Origin: Nonomuraea aurantiaca
Lineage (GTDB): Bacteria; Actinomycetota; Actinomycetes; Streptosporangiales; Streptosporangiaceae
Assembly: GCF_020215705.1 (NCBI RefSeq)
Contig: NZ_JAIWNB010000001.1
Coordinates: 992,001-1,056,000, forward strand
Direction: 5' to 3'
DNA length: 64,000 bases
Program-made: the position numbers and the translations under genes
Shown: piece by piece, positions 1 through 8,470 of the stretch
Position numbering within the stretch: the first letter of the stretch is position 1
Layout of the letters: each line of letters begins with the position of its first letter
The notes under the pieces: generated by a model
The model's database searches: none
Seen by the model: only the letters and a program-made list of their open reading frames with translations
Told to the model about the DNA's origin: nothing

Positions 1-294
1 GGACAGGTTGTAGTGCTTCAGGCCGAGCGGCGCCGCCTTCTCCACGTCCTGCGGCACGCCGCGGCACCAGCCCGACAGCCGCAGCTCGCCGAACGCACCT
101 GCCTCGGCCAGCGCCGTCTGCGCCCGTACGTAGGGCACCTCATGGAACAGGAAGGGGAAACCGATCTCGGACTGAGCCACGCCGAGCTTGGCCAGATAGA
201 AGTTGACCATGGTCTTGCCGAACTTCGACAGGCCGGTGCGCGCGGTCTGCACGCCGTCTCGGTTGGTCACGTCAAGGAAGTGAACTTTAGGCAT
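1..294 (-). CDS. DRE-TIM metallolyase, homocitrate/isopropylmalate synthase-like (3' end beyond window)
   Basis: The 98 visible codons begin MPKVHFLDVTNRDGVQTART. DVTNRDGVQ matches the D-x-x-x-R-D-G-x-Q metal/substrate motif of the HMGL-like TIM-barrel family (homocitrate synthase, isopropylmalate synthase, Re-citrate synthase), which condenses acetyl-CoA with a 2-oxoacid. The motif sits at residues 8-16, right after the first strand, as expected for a true N-terminus. The ATG at 294 is divergent from the citrate-synthase-like gene, with about 67 bp between starts; both proteins belong to acetyl-CoA-condensing families, so a shared pathway is likely. The C-terminal three quarters lie outside the window, so substrate specificity cannot be judged. 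Confidence 0.85.
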   Translation of the reverse strand, partial: MPKVHFLDVTNRDGVQTARTGLSKFGKTMVNFYLAKLGVAQSEIGFPFLFHEVPYVRAQTALAEAGAFGELRLSGWCRGVPQDVEKAAPLGLKHYNLS

Positions 295-325
295 GTCCAC
301 ACGTTGACACGCCTGCTCAATGTGT

Positions 326-349
326 ATCAATATTGATTTTCATCAATAT
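326..349. promoter_or_regulatory. AT-rich operator candidate between divergent condensing-enzyme genes
   Basis: ATCAATATTGAT (326-337) is a perfect 12-bp palindrome. ATCAATAT recurs at 342-349, 16 bp on, so ATCAA/TTGAT half-sites occur three times in 24 bp, including TTGAT-N4-ATCAA at 333-346. The site is strikingly AT-rich for this genome and lies just upstream of the GTG at 362. The HTH at the N-terminus of the adjacent citrate-synthase-like protein is the obvious candidate binder, by inference. Confidence 0.55.
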
Positions 350-361
350 GGGAGGCTTGGC

Positions 362-1753
362 GTGGAGTGGATCGACGCGGCGACGGCGGCCGAGCGGCTC
401 GGCGTGAAGCCCGCCACCCTCTACGCGTACGTGAGCCGGGGCGTGCTCAAGCGACGTCACAGTGAGGACCGGCGCAGCCTGTTCGACGCGGCGGAGATCG
501 AACAGCTGGCCCGTCGCGGGCGGCCGCGCAGCCAGCCACCGGAGTTGGTCATCGAGTCCGGCATCACCGCGCTCGGCCTCGACCGCCCGTACTACCGCGG
601 CCGCGACGCCCTCGTCCTGGCCCGAACCGCCGACTTCGAAATGGTGGCCGAGTGGTTGTGGACAGGCGACCCCGACACCTTCGCCTCGGACCGTGCGGCG
701 CGGGGGCGTGGTTCAGAGGCGTCCGCCAGCGGGGCGCGGGGTCGGGTGCGTGCTCCGGAGACATCCGACAGTGGGGTGCGCGATTCCGAGACGTCGGGCG
801 GCGCAGCGGGGGGTCGGGTGCGCGATTCCGAGACGTCAGACGACACGGCGGGGGATTGGGCGCGTGATTCCGAGACGTCGGGCGGCGCGCTGCGGGGTTG
901 GGCGAGCGATCCGGAGATGGCGCAGGCCGCGATCGTGGCTCAGCGCGGCCTCCCCGACGGTCTGCCGCTCCTGGACCGCCTCCAGGTGATCACCACGGTC
1001 CTCGGCGCCGCCGACTCCCTCCGCTACCAGCTCGATCCCGCCTCCGTCGCCGCCACCGGCCGTCGCCTCATCTCCGGGCTGGTCGACGCCCTGCCGGCCC
1101 TCCACAACCCCGGCGGCGAGTCGATCGCAGAGCGGCTCTGGTCCCGTCTGTGCCCGCGGCCCGCGACCCCCGCCCTCCTGGCCGCGCTGCGGGCCGCGCT
1201 CGTACTGCTCGCCGACCACGAGCTGGCCCCCTCCACGCTGGCCGCCCGGGTCGCCGCCTCCGCTCGCGCGGACCCGTACGCCGTGGTGCTGACCGGCCTC
1301 GGCGTGCTCGGCGGCCCTCTGCACGGCGGCGCGTCCCACGCGGCCGAACGACTGCTGGCCGAGGTGCGCGAACCCGGCCAGGCCCCGCGCGCGATCGCCG
1401 AACGGGTACGCCGGGGCGAGCGCATCCCCGGCTTCGGCCACAGCGTCTACAAGAACGGCGATGCCCGCGGCGGCCTCCTGCTCGATCTGGTGAAGGAGGC
1501 CGCGCCGGACCACGAACGCATCGCCGTGGTCCAGGCCGTACTGGCTGAAGTCCGCCGGCGACGCCTGCCCGAACAGAACGTCGACTACGCACTCGCCACC
1601 CTCGTCGGAGTCGCCGGAATGCTGCCCGGGTCCGGCGAGGCGATCTTCGCGGTGGCCAGAACCGCCGGGTGGCTGGCCCACGCGATGGAGGAATACGCCA
1701 AGGGCTCCCTCCTCCGCCTCCGCGCCGCGTACGTCGGCCCGCTGATCAGGTGA
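362..1753 (+). CDS. Citrate synthase-like protein with N-terminal MerR-type helix-turn-helix
   Basis: Residues about 1-55 form a MerR/excisionase-type HTH (AATAAERLGVKPATLYAYVS, then SEDRRSLFDAAEIEQLA). From about residue 190 the protein is a citrate/2-methylcitrate synthase, with LGGPLHGGASHAA carrying the first catalytic His, GFGHSVYKNGDARG the second, and a C-terminal arginine-containing segment near VGPLIR. Oxaloacetate or a related 2-oxoacid plus acetyl-CoA is the expected chemistry; the HTH suggests a moonlighting regulator. I chose GTG 362 because GGGAGG sits about 6 nt upstream, whereas the in-frame ATG at 320 reads through AT-rich operator-like DNA. A repetitive 14-residue insert (about residues 128-186) separates HTH and enzyme. 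The gene converges on the SMC-like gene. Confidence 0.85.
   Translation: MEWIDAATAAERLGVKPATLYAYVSRGVLKRRHSEDRRSLFDAAEIEQLARRGRPRSQPPELVIESGITALGLDRPYYRGRDALVLARTADFEMVAEWLWTGDPDTFASDRAARGRGSEASASGARGRVRAPETSDSGVRDSETSGGAAGGRVRDSETSDDTAGDWARDSETSGGALRGWASDPEMAQAAIVAQRGLPDGLPLLDRLQVITTVLGAADSLRYQLDPASVAATGRRLISGLVDALPALHNPGGESIAERLWSRLCPRPATPALLAALRAALVLLADHELAPSTLAARVAASARADPYAVVLTGLGVLGGPLHGGASHAAERLLAEVREPGQAPRAIAERVRRGERIPGFGHSVYKNGDARGGLLLDLVKEAAPDHERIAVVQAVLAEVRRRRLPEQNVDYALATLVGVAGMLPGSGEAIFAVARTAGWLAHAMEEYAKGSLLRLRAAYVGPLIR
745..921 (+). repeat. 42-bp in-frame tandem repeat inside the citrate-synthase-like gene
   Basis: GATTCCGAGACGTC recurs at 782, 824 and 866 (period 42), with diverged copies at 752 and 908. 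The repeats encode an acidic, Ser/Thr-rich 14-residue motif around RDSETS and preserve the frame. They fall at the HTH-enzyme junction and probably form a disordered linker. Confidence 0.85.
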
Positions 1754-1885
1754 CAGCCCGCACCCATGGAGCGGACCCGCTGATCACGTGACAGCCACGG
1801 GGGAGTGCCCGCTCGTGATCAAGCCGGGTCCCGCACCCGTAGAGCGGACCCGCTGATCAGGTGACGGCCACTGGCGTGTGCCCGC
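1738..1885. repeat. 73-bp duplication spanning the convergent 3' ends
   Basis: CCCGCACCC begins copies at 1757 and 1830, exactly 73 bp apart. CCGCTGATCA(G/C)GTGAC(A/G)GCC occurs three times, at about 1738, 1779 and 1850. The first copy supplies the citrate-synthase stop (TGA 1751-1753). The last, read on the other strand, supplies the SMC-like stop (TGA 1857-1859). No terminator hairpin is obvious. Confidence 0.8.
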
Positions 1886-4800
1886 TCCTGTCCACGTAGG
1901 CGGCCAATGCCCGCACGCGCTCCGCGTGCTCGTCGTGCCCGACGATCACCGGTGGCTCGTTGTACGGCATCGCGTCCGACGAGCGCCGGAGCTTGATGTA
2001 TTGTCCGCAGGCGTCGATCGCGTACGGCTCCATGTCGTCCTGGAGCGCCCCGATCACCGTGATCCCGTACGTCTCGCCGATCCGCCGGAACAGCGCCACC
2101 GCCTCCCGCCGGTGCTCCTTGCCCAGGTTGCGGCCCAGCTCGTCGAGCACCAGGCACAGATGCCCGCCCCCGGACGACGCGATCGCCGCCGCGCACACCA
2201 GCTTGACCGCCTTCTCGTCCATGAGCGCGGTGTTGGCCCGCCGGTTGTACGGGACGAAGCCCTGGCCCTCGCCGCGCCGCCACTTGGGCGTGACCCGCCA
2301 TTGCCAGCGCTGCTCCGGATCCGCGGGCGCCGGTGGCACCGGGAACTCCAGCGTCGCCCCGTAGCCTCCGTAGGACGTGTCGAGCTGCTCGAACTCCTCG
2401 GCGACCCGCGTGAGCCGGGACTTGATGGCCGCCGTCAGCGCCGCCCGGTGTACGGCCGTCGATCTGGCCGCCTCCTCCGCCCCCTTGTCGGCCGCGGCCA
2501 GGTCACGCTGCCTCGACACGACCTGCGCCTCGATCTGACGCCGCTGGTGCTTCTCGTATTCTTCCTGCCCGCGCAGGTAGGAGGCCAGCGAGCCGCACAC
2601 CGCCGCGAACGTCGCCTGCTCCCGCGCCGTGCTCCCCCCACGCTCGGACAGCAGGAACCGCAGCTCCTCCGGGATCTCCGCGTCCTCCTCCGGGAACGTG
2701 TCGCGCAACGCCTGGTCGAAGTGGCGTTCGGCGACGCGCCACCATTCCTCGGCGGTGCGCGATCGTTCGCCCTCGGGCAGCGCCTTGAGCCACTCCCGCG
2801 CTCCCTCGGCGGTGCCGCCCCAGTCGGCGGCCAGCGCCTCGACCTTGAGCACCTCCCGTTCGCCGCTCACCCTCGTCTCGTCCTGGCGCGAGCGGGCCCG
2901 CTCGCTCTCGTGCCGCTGCCGCCGCCCCTCCAGGCGTTCGATCTCCATGTCCTTGGTGCGGGCCCGGAAGTCGAGTGCGGCCGCCTGCCGCTCGGCCTCC
3001 GCCACCGCGGGCGCCAGCTCCTCCAGCGCCGCCGTCAGCTCGCCCAGCCGCGCCCGCCGCTCGGCCAGCTTCGTCTCGAGCTCGGCGAGCCGTACTCCCG
3101 CTTGCGCCCCCTCCAGCCGCCGCTGTCCCTCCGCGACACCTTCCTCCCCATCGCGTACGGTCTGCGCCGCCGTCTCCTGGGCATCCTTGGCCCGGTTGAG
3201 CCGGTGCTCGGCGGCCTTGATCCGCGCCTCCCGACCGGTCGCCTCCCCGTCGAACGCCCCTACCACGCTCACCCCTGCGGCACTCACCAGGACAGAGCCG
3301 GGCAGCTCAACCAAGGCCGCGGCGGCCGCTTCGAGCTGGCCGGCGTCGACGATCACGGCATGCTCGTGCGGCCACCCCCGCAGCTCCTCCAGCCCGAGCC
3401 CGGCCCCACCAGGCACTCCACCGCCAGCGTTCGTAACCGCTCCACTGGTTGCCCCGCTGGCTGCGCCATCGGCCGCTTGACCGGTGGCCCTCGCGGCTGC
3501 TTTGGGGGATGGGCGACCGGCGGAACCGGTCTGGTCACCGCCGGCGTGGGCGTAGTCCCGGGCTTGTTCGGCCACATCCAGTGCGTCCAGGAGACCCGTT
3601 GCCACGACGCCCGCCGCGGCCAGTGCGTTGAGCTGGGCGGCGGCCGGGCCGCCCTCGGCGTCGTCCAGCGCGGCCTGGGCCGAGGCCACCTCACGGTCGG
3701 CCACGCCCAACGCCTTCAGGGCCTCGTTCAGCCGAAGCCGCGCCTCCCGCAGCTCCCGCTCGGCCGTGGGCACATCGCGGCCGTCCGAGAACCGGCGCGT
3801 CTCCTCCAGCGCCGGGATCAGGCCGCGCAACTCGTCGGCGGAGTTCTCCGCCACGGCCCGGTCGGCGTCGAGCTTGGCGGCCCGCGCCTGCATCGCGGCC
3901 AGCTCCTTGCGCGCCTCCGCCACCCGCCGATCGAGCGTGTCGTCCTTCAGGGTGGTGATCTCGGCCTTCACCATGGAGAGCGCCTCGGCCGCCGTCTCGC
4001 CTGCGGCCCGGTGCCGTTCGAGCTCGGCCACCAGCAGCTCGTCCTTTGCCGCCGCGTCGTCCAGCTTGCGGGCCTGGCGCCCCCGCCAGCACCGCAGCGC
4101 GTCGGCCAGCCGGATCCGGGCCTGATCGCGCCGGTCGAACGTGGTCAGCAACGCCCGCGACTCCGTCTCGAACTCGGCCAGCCGATCGGCCGCCTGCGCC
4201 GCCCGTACGCGCTTGGCATGCTCGTCCCGGCGGGCCTCCCGCTCCTGCTCGAGCTCGGCGTCGAGGCCGGTCAGGGCCGCGATGGCCTCGAACACGCGCT
4301 CCGGCGAGATCTCGTTGAGCGGCTGGGAGAGCAGGTTGGTGGCGACCTTGCTCCGGACCGAGGTCGACAGGAACGACACGCAGCGGATGCGGTCGCCGTA
4401 GAGCACCTTGGTCAGGTCGCGGGCCACCACGTCGCGACGCCCGGCGGACTTGGGCAGCGTCGCCCACATCTCGTCGGCACGCGCCACGCGCTCGGCTTCG
4501 GATGCGGCAGATGCCAGGTGGACGCCGTCGCGCCAGCGGATCTCCAGGTGGGGCGCCTCCTGGTTGACCTTGAGCCATACGGTGACGGCCCCGCCGGAAG
4601 TGTCGGGCACGGGGAACAACTCGCCGTCATCCGGCCCGGCCGGCTCCGCGCCCACGGTGATCTGCTGAGACCCGGCTCCGGTGCGGGTACGCGCCTCCGA
4701 GGTCTCCAGCGTCGCCGCCCCGCGAGACGCTGAGCGTACGGACACGGCAGCCGCTTCCCCGGCAGCCACAGCGTCCGAGGCAGCGGCACCGCGACCCGGT

Positions 4801-5282
4801 CTGGTGGCTTGTTCCGCGGCAGAGGCGCCATGCTCCGCTCTGGTGGCTTGGCCCGAGGCGGGGGTGCCGTGCCCCGGTTCGGTGGTCTGATCTGAGGTGA
4901 GGGCGTCGGGAACTGGTCCGGTGGCTCGGAGGGGCAGGTCGAAGGACGCGCCGGGCCGCCCGAACACGCCGACGATGTAGCCGTGGTCGGCGCTGGCCCA
5001 CTGGCGGGCGCCCGCGCCACTGGCCAGCTCGGCGTTGAACAGCAGCTCCGACACCGCCTTCGCGCCCGAGGCGAAGCGCCACTGCTCGTCACCCAGCAGC
5101 GCCGTGATCGACGCGATGAACGACGACTTGCCCGCGCCGTTGGAGTCCTTGGGCCCGGCCCCCGCGACGACGATGAGCGTGCCGGGGACGGTCGGCACCG
5201 GATGGGTCGAGAGCCGTGAGATGTTGACCGCCTGCATGGCGATCAGCACCCGGTCCCCGACGACGTTCTCCACCTGCGACAC
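1857..5282 (-). CDS. SMC/MukB-like coiled-coil ATPase
   Basis: This 1141-aa protein has a Walker A (GPKDSNGAGKSS, residues about 43-54) and, almost 1000 residues later, SSGGGHLCLVLDELG with Walker B Asp near 1047. That is the split-ATPase layout of SMC, MukB, MksB, JetC and SbcC proteins. Between them lie long charged Ala/Glu/Arg coiled coils around a hinge-like globular part (old frame near 3250-3650). It is the last gene of a three-gene operon with two accessory subunits, as in MukBEF-type complexes that extrude or bind DNA loops. GTG 5282 is preferred: the upstream in-frame ATG at 5426 would add 48 low-complexity residues. Two repetitive inserts (4780-4900 and about 3420-3540) look like late expansions. 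Assignment to a known subfamily is uncertain. Confidence 0.8.
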   Translation of the reverse strand: MSQVENVVGDRVLIAMQAVNISRLSTHPVPTVPGTLIVVAGAGPKDSNGAGKSSFIASITALLGDEQWRFASGAKAVSELLFNAELASGAGARQWASADHGYIVGVFGRPGASFDLPLRATGPVPDALTSDQTTEPGHGTPASGQATRAEHGASAAEQATRPGRGAAASDAVAAGEAAAVSVRSASRGAATLETSEARTRTGAGSQQITVGAEPAGPDDGELFPVPDTSGGAVTVWLKVNQEAPHLEIRWRDGVHLASAASEAERVARADEMWATLPKSAGRRDVVARDLTKVLYGDRIRCVSFLSTSVRSKVATNLLSQPLNEISPERVFEAIAALTGLDAELEQEREARRDEHAKRVRAAQAADRLAEFETESRALLTTFDRRDQARIRLADALRCWRGRQARKLDDAAAKDELLVAELERHRAAGETAAEALSMVKAEITTLKDDTLDRRVAEARKELAAMQARAAKLDADRAVAENSADELRGLIPALEETRRFSDGRDVPTAERELREARLRLNEALKALGVADREVASAQAALDDAEGGPAAAQLNALAAAGVVATGLLDALDVAEQARDYAHAGGDQTGSAGRPSPKAAARATGQAADGAASGATSGAVTNAGGGVPGGAGLGLEELRGWPHEHAVIVDAGQLEAAAAALVELPGSVLVSAAGVSVVGAFDGEATGREARIKAAEHRLNRAKDAQETAAQTVRDGEEGVAEGQRRLEGAQAGVRLAELETKLAERRARLGELTAALEELAPAVAEAERQAAALDFRARTKDMEIERLEGRRQRHESERARSRQDETRVSGEREVLKVEALAADWGGTAEGAREWLKALPEGERSRTAEEWWRVAERHFDQALRDTFPEEDAEIPEELRFLLSERGGSTAREQATFAAVCGSLASYLRGQEEYEKHQRRQIEAQVVSRQRDLAAADKGAEEAARSTAVHRAALTAAIKSRLTRVAEEFEQLDTSYGGYGATLEFPVPPAPADPEQRWQWRVTPKWRRGEGQGFVPYNRRANTALMDEKAVKLVCAAAIASSGGGHLCLVLDELGRNLGKEHRREAVALFRRIGETYGITVIGALQDDMEPYAIDACGQYIKLRRSSDAMPYNEPPVIVGHDEHAERVRALAAYVDRSGHTPVAVT
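4780..4900 (-). repeat. 39-bp tandem repeat in the SMC-like gene
   Basis: CTGGTGGCTT at 4801 and 4840, and TCGGTGGTCT at 4879, mark three copies of a 39-bp unit. They encode 13-residue repeats of the type ATRxxHGAxAxEQ in the N-terminal head region, between Walker A and the coiled coil. The reading frame is kept. Confidence 0.8.
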
Positions 5283-5501
5283 CTGTGACCCCCGTAGTCC
5301 TTCCGTTTCACCGCGCCGCCCCGGCCGGGACTGACGCTGTCTGTTCGCCGCGCCGCCCTGGGCGGGGCTGTTGCCGTCTGTTCGTCGGGTCGGCCGGGCG
5401 AGGACTGACGCTTGGCGCCTGTTCACCGCGTTACTCCCACCGGGGCCGACGCTTGGTGCCTGCCAGGCTCGGGTGGTTATCCGGCCGACAGGTCCGGGTG
5501 G
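5283..5501. other. Spacer with imperfect direct repeats, between SMC-complex genes
   Basis: The 219-bp spacer separates the second accessory gene from the ATPase gene. It contains degenerate repeats around CTGACGCT-GTCTGTTCGCC / CTGACGCTTGGCGCCTGTTC / CCGACGCTTGGTGCCTG. No convincing separate gene or terminator is visible. A decayed minisatellite is the simplest reading. Confidence 0.5.
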
Positions 5502-7112
5502 CTACCCTGCCGATCTCCGCGCGCGTACGGCTGTGGCCAGCGGGCTGTGCGGTCCGGCCGCCAGGATCAGCTCCTCCTGCAGTCGTCGCCGCGCCGCCGG
5601 GGTCAGCCGGTGGAACTGCGGTCCCGGCGCGTAGCCGCCGGCCTCCTCGCCCGCCTTGACCTGAGTCAGCAGCCCGGCGTGTCGCAGCACCCGCAGCGCC
5701 GCCTCCAGTTCGCCGATCGGCAGCTGGGTGTGGCGGCGCAGCTCGTCGACGGGAGTGGGGTGCGGCGACAGCCAGGTGTCGTCGGGCAGCAACCCCTCCG
5801 CCCGCGGGATCGCCACCGAATGCACCAGCACCAGCGTCAACACCGCCCGCTCACTCTCACCAAGCCCCGTCGCTGCCGGGGCCCCGGCCCCAGGCGTGGT
5901 CGGGGGCGCTGGGTCGGTGCGGTAGGCGTCGTCGTAGCCCGAGGTCCATCGCTCGCGGTGCTGGATCAACGTCCGGCCTCGTCGGGCGAGCATCTCGGCC
6001 AGCGTGTGGCGGAGCGCGGGATCGCGGAGCCCCCCGAACCGAGCCTCCAGCACCGGCTCGGCGCCATGCTCCACCGCCATGAACGCCGCCACCAACTCGG
6101 CGCGCCGCCGCTCGTCATAGCCGCTCAGCAACTCGTCGAACTCCGCCGCACCGCCCTCGACCCGTCCCGCCACCGCTGTTGCCGTCGTGGGATTCTGCGC
6201 CCGCACCCGCGCCTCGGACGGCTGCTGCGCGCTGGGCGGCTCTTGCGCCTCAGGTGATGGTGGCTGCACGACCAGCGGTCCTTGTGCGGCGGGCGTTGCT
6301 TGCACCTCGGGCGGTTGCTGTGCGGTGGGCGGTCCTTCCACGGCGGAGGGCTGCTGTACGACCAGGGGCCCCTGCGCGGCGGAAGGTTGTTCCGCGGTGG
6401 GCGGTTCCTGCAGCCCGTGGGGTACTTGCGTGGCGGCCGCCACGATGTCGGCGTCCGCGACCACTGTGAGGTCCCGTTGCTCCGGTGTGGGAATGCGCCG
6501 GACCAGTTCCTTCAGCTGGGCGTGCGACTCGACCGGCCACAGGGCGCAGCGGGGGCCCAGCGAGACCACGCCGTCGGACATGACGATCCACGCCGAGTCG
6601 TGCAGCCGGCGCAGCGCCCCGATGGCCCAGTTGCGCATCAGGTCGTCGGCCCGGCCGATCAGCGCACGGTAGGTGTCGAGGATCAGCTCGGCCGGCGCCG
6701 GAGTGCCCGGCCACGGGTCGACGGACAGGTCGCTCCAGCAGCACTTGAGCGTTGCCGCCAGCACCCGCCGGGTCTCGCCCGAGCGTTCGACCGGGACCGG
6801 GGACACCTGGTATTCGTCGAGCAGCGACGGGGTGGCCGCGTCGGGCCACACCGGCAGGGCCTGGCCGGTGGAGTCGGGGCGTGTGAGCCGTAGCATCCCG
6901 GCAGGCGCGGCGACACCGGCCCCCAGCCGCAGCGGCCCGCCCGACCGCGCCCGCACGTGAGCGACCGCATCTTCCCCCAGCACGCGCCGCGCACCGGCGC
7001 CTCCCGAAGTGCGACCCGCACCGGTGCTCCCTGAAGAGCCGCGCGCGCCGGCGGGCTCCGAGGAGGGAAGGTCCGGGTCAGCGGCCTCTGGAGAGAGTCG
7101 GGTGCCGGTCAT
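5502..7112 (-). CDS. SMC-complex accessory subunit with C-terminal winged helix (MukE-like by position)
   Basis: This 536-aa protein has no signal peptide or membrane segment. It has a Gly/Ser-rich N-terminus, a globular part around ELILDTYRALIGRADDLMRN, a Gln/Pro/Glu repeat linker (6195-6420), and a C-terminal winged-helix-like segment (VDELRRHTQLPIGELEAALR). It starts at ATG 7112, overlapping the upstream stop by ATGA, so the two are translationally coupled. Lying between a winged-helix subunit and an SMC-like ATPase, it is probably a kleisin-bridging or kite-type subunit. I do not recognise the family from sequence, and the role is inferred from context. The longer frame to 7187 merely reads into the preceding gene. 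Confidence 0.6.
   Translation of the reverse strand: MTGTRLSPEAADPDLPSSEPAGARGSSGSTGAGRTSGGAGARRVLGEDAVAHVRARSGGPLRLGAGVAAPAGMLRLTRPDSTGQALPVWPDAATPSLLDEYQVSPVPVERSGETRRVLAATLKCCWSDLSVDPWPGTPAPAELILDTYRALIGRADDLMRNWAIGALRRLHDSAWIVMSDGVVSLGPRCALWPVESHAQLKELVRRIPTPEQRDLTVVADADIVAAATQVPHGLQEPPTAEQPSAAQGPLVVQQPSAVEGPPTAQQPPEVQATPAAQGPLVVQPPSPEAQEPPSAQQPSEARVRAQNPTTATAVAGRVEGGAAEFDELLSGYDERRRAELVAAFMAVEHGAEPVLEARFGGLRDPALRHTLAEMLARRGRTLIQHRERWTSGYDDAYRTDPAPPTTPGAGAPAATGLGESERAVLTLVLVHSVAIPRAEGLLPDDTWLSPHPTPVDELRRHTQLPIGELEAALRVLRHAGLLTQVKAGEEAGGYAPGPQFHRLTPAARRRLQEELILAAGPHSPLATAVRARRSAG
6195..6420 (-). repeat. Gln/Pro-rich repeats in the accessory subunit, including a 90-bp duplication
   Basis: TGCACGACCAGCGGTCC at 6265 recurs as TGTACGACCAGGGGCCC at 6355 (period 90). 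Shorter Q-P-P/S units lie between. The protein reads as alternating GPLVVQQPS and GPPTAQQPPE motifs, a disordered linker between two folded halves. Confidence 0.75.
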
Positions 7113-8308
7113 GATGTGCGCTCCAGGTAGCCGTGGGACAGCCAGGCCGGTTCGCCTCCTGGCGAGATCGTGAGGTCGTCGGCCCAAACGAGCCGATAAG
7201 GCAGCTCAGGCCGCAGATCGACCGTCGTCAGGTCGGCCAGCAGCCGGCGGGCCGAGGGCCAGTCGGACCGGAGTACGTCGGCCAGTGCCACCCGCGACGA
7301 CGCCCCCAGCAGCGACTCCGCCACCTCCGTCAGCCGCTCCATCGCCGCGTTGGGCGCGGAGTCGAGCGAGCCTTCGGGGCCCGCGTCGGCGAGGGTGGAG
7401 CGCGGGGGAGTGGGCTGGGCCGGAGCCGGGCGGGGCGCTTCGTCGACCGCGCGGGCGATCGCCGCCGGGTCGTGCCAGGGCGCCGGAGCGTCGAAGACGA
7501 AGCCGTCGAGCACCGCCGCGAGCCGCTCGCGCGAAGCGGTCTGCGAGAACGTGCGCCACGTCTCGGTGGGCAGCAGCGTCAGGTTGCGGGTCGTGCCCGC
7601 CGAGTCGGCCAGGCGCCCCGCCGCCCGCCGGGAGGCGTCGCTGTAGGCGTAGATGGCCGCCCGCAGATCGGTGCAGACCCGGTCGAGCGCGGGCCAGCGG
7701 GTCAGGATCGTGCCGTGCAGACCCTGCGCCCGGCGCGCGATCTCCTCGGTGCCCCACAGCTTGGGCGCCTGCTCGCGCAGCTCCTCGATCGTGCCCATGG
7801 TGAGCGTGATCAGCTCCAGCGCCCACAGCCGGAACGCCCTGGCCAGGTTGGCGGCGCTCTGCCTGGCCTCCTCCATCGTGGTGCGCGGGTCGGCGACGTT
7901 GAGGTCTTCGAGCGCGAGCAGCCGGTGCATCTCCGACTGGCCGCCGTCGTCCATCATCCGCCTGATGAACATCAGCCCGACCACGCTGGTGAACGACGCC
8001 CGATAACGCAGCTGGTTGGGCTTGGGGAACACCTCGCGGATCGCGCCCAGCCCCTTGAGCACGCGCAGCCGGTTGTCGAACTGGTCGCCGGGATAGGCGC
8101 GGCAGGCGAAGCGCATCTGCTCGTGCGTCAGCCACTCCTCGCCCGCCTCCGCGAACGCCGCGAACAGCGTCTCGGCGATGTCGACCAGGGCCGGGTCGTC
8201 GACCACCGCGCCGCTGTCGCGGGCCAGCGCCGCGAACATCCGGCGATAGGTCGACAGCACCGCCTCCTCCGAGAGGGCGGCGTCGAGGGTCAAGGGCTGT
8301 TCGGACAC
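7109..8308 (-). CDS. SMC-complex winged-helix subunit (kleisin/MukF-like by position)
   Basis: The 399-aa protein is mostly alpha-helical. Its N-terminal half (EEWLTHEQMRFACRAYP, then NRLRVLKGLGAIREVFPKP) resembles a winged helix as found in MukF/JetA-type subunits. The middle is a long helical stretch (residues about 130-290), and a short Pro-rich linker precedes a C-terminal domain. It is first in the operon and overlaps the next gene by 4 bp (ATGA). GTG 8308 is preferred because the alternative TTG 8338 would place a TTA codon and promoter-like sequence inside the gene. The function is inferred from the ATPase two genes downstream; I cannot name the family. Confidence 0.6.
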   Translation of the reverse strand: MSEQPLTLDAALSEEAVLSTYRRMFAALARDSGAVVDDPALVDIAETLFAAFAEAGEEWLTHEQMRFACRAYPGDQFDNRLRVLKGLGAIREVFPKPNQLRYRASFTSVVGLMFIRRMMDDGGQSEMHRLLALEDLNVADPRTTMEEARQSAANLARAFRLWALELITLTMGTIEELREQAPKLWGTEEIARRAQGLHGTILTRWPALDRVCTDLRAAIYAYSDASRRAAGRLADSAGTTRNLTLLPTETWRTFSQTASRERLAAVLDGFVFDAPAPWHDPAAIARAVDEAPRPAPAQPTPPRSTLADAGPEGSLDSAPNAAMERLTEVAESLLGASSRVALADVLRSDWPSARRLLADLTTVDLRPELPYRLVWADDLTISPGGEPAWLSHGYLERTS

Positions 8309-8349
8309 GGGCTCTAAGGTACGGCTTCGCACCGACAATCTCGGCCCGA

Positions 8350-8405
8350 CCTGACCGGCTCACCTGCGAGTAGTGCCCAACCTGACGTGCTTACCTGCGA
8401 GTAGT
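8350..8405. promoter_or_regulatory. 31-bp-period direct repeat in a divergent promoter region
   Basis: CCTGAC-N6-ACCTGCGAGTAGT occurs at 8350-8374 and again at 8381-8405, with 22 of 25 positions identical. The 31-bp period is about three helical turns, so two protein copies would bind the same DNA face. It lies in the 162-bp gap between the SMC operon and the Fn3/MoxR operon, so it could control either. Confidence 0.45.
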
Positions 8406-8470
8406 CACGCCGCACGCTAGGGTGATCCACGGTAATACGGGGGCAAACGTTCAGTAATCGTACGTACGGG

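Noticed and set aside
320..361. ATG 320 as start of the citrate-synthase-like gene
   Set aside because: It reads through the palindromic AT-rich site; GTG 362 has a good ribosome site.
1878..4733. 951-codon open frame on the plus strand
   Set aside because: It is the antisense of the SMC-like gene; high GC leaves both strands open, and it has no recognisable domain.
1857..8338. Complete Wadjet or MksBEFG defence system
   Set aside because: No JetD/MksG-like topoisomerase-primase or nuclease gene lies in or beside the cluster; only an SMC-like complex is claimed.
8309..8338. TTG start and bldA-type TTA codon for the winged-helix subunit
   Set aside because: The TTA lies in promoter-like sequence; GTG 8308 gives a normal start, so TTA control is not supported.
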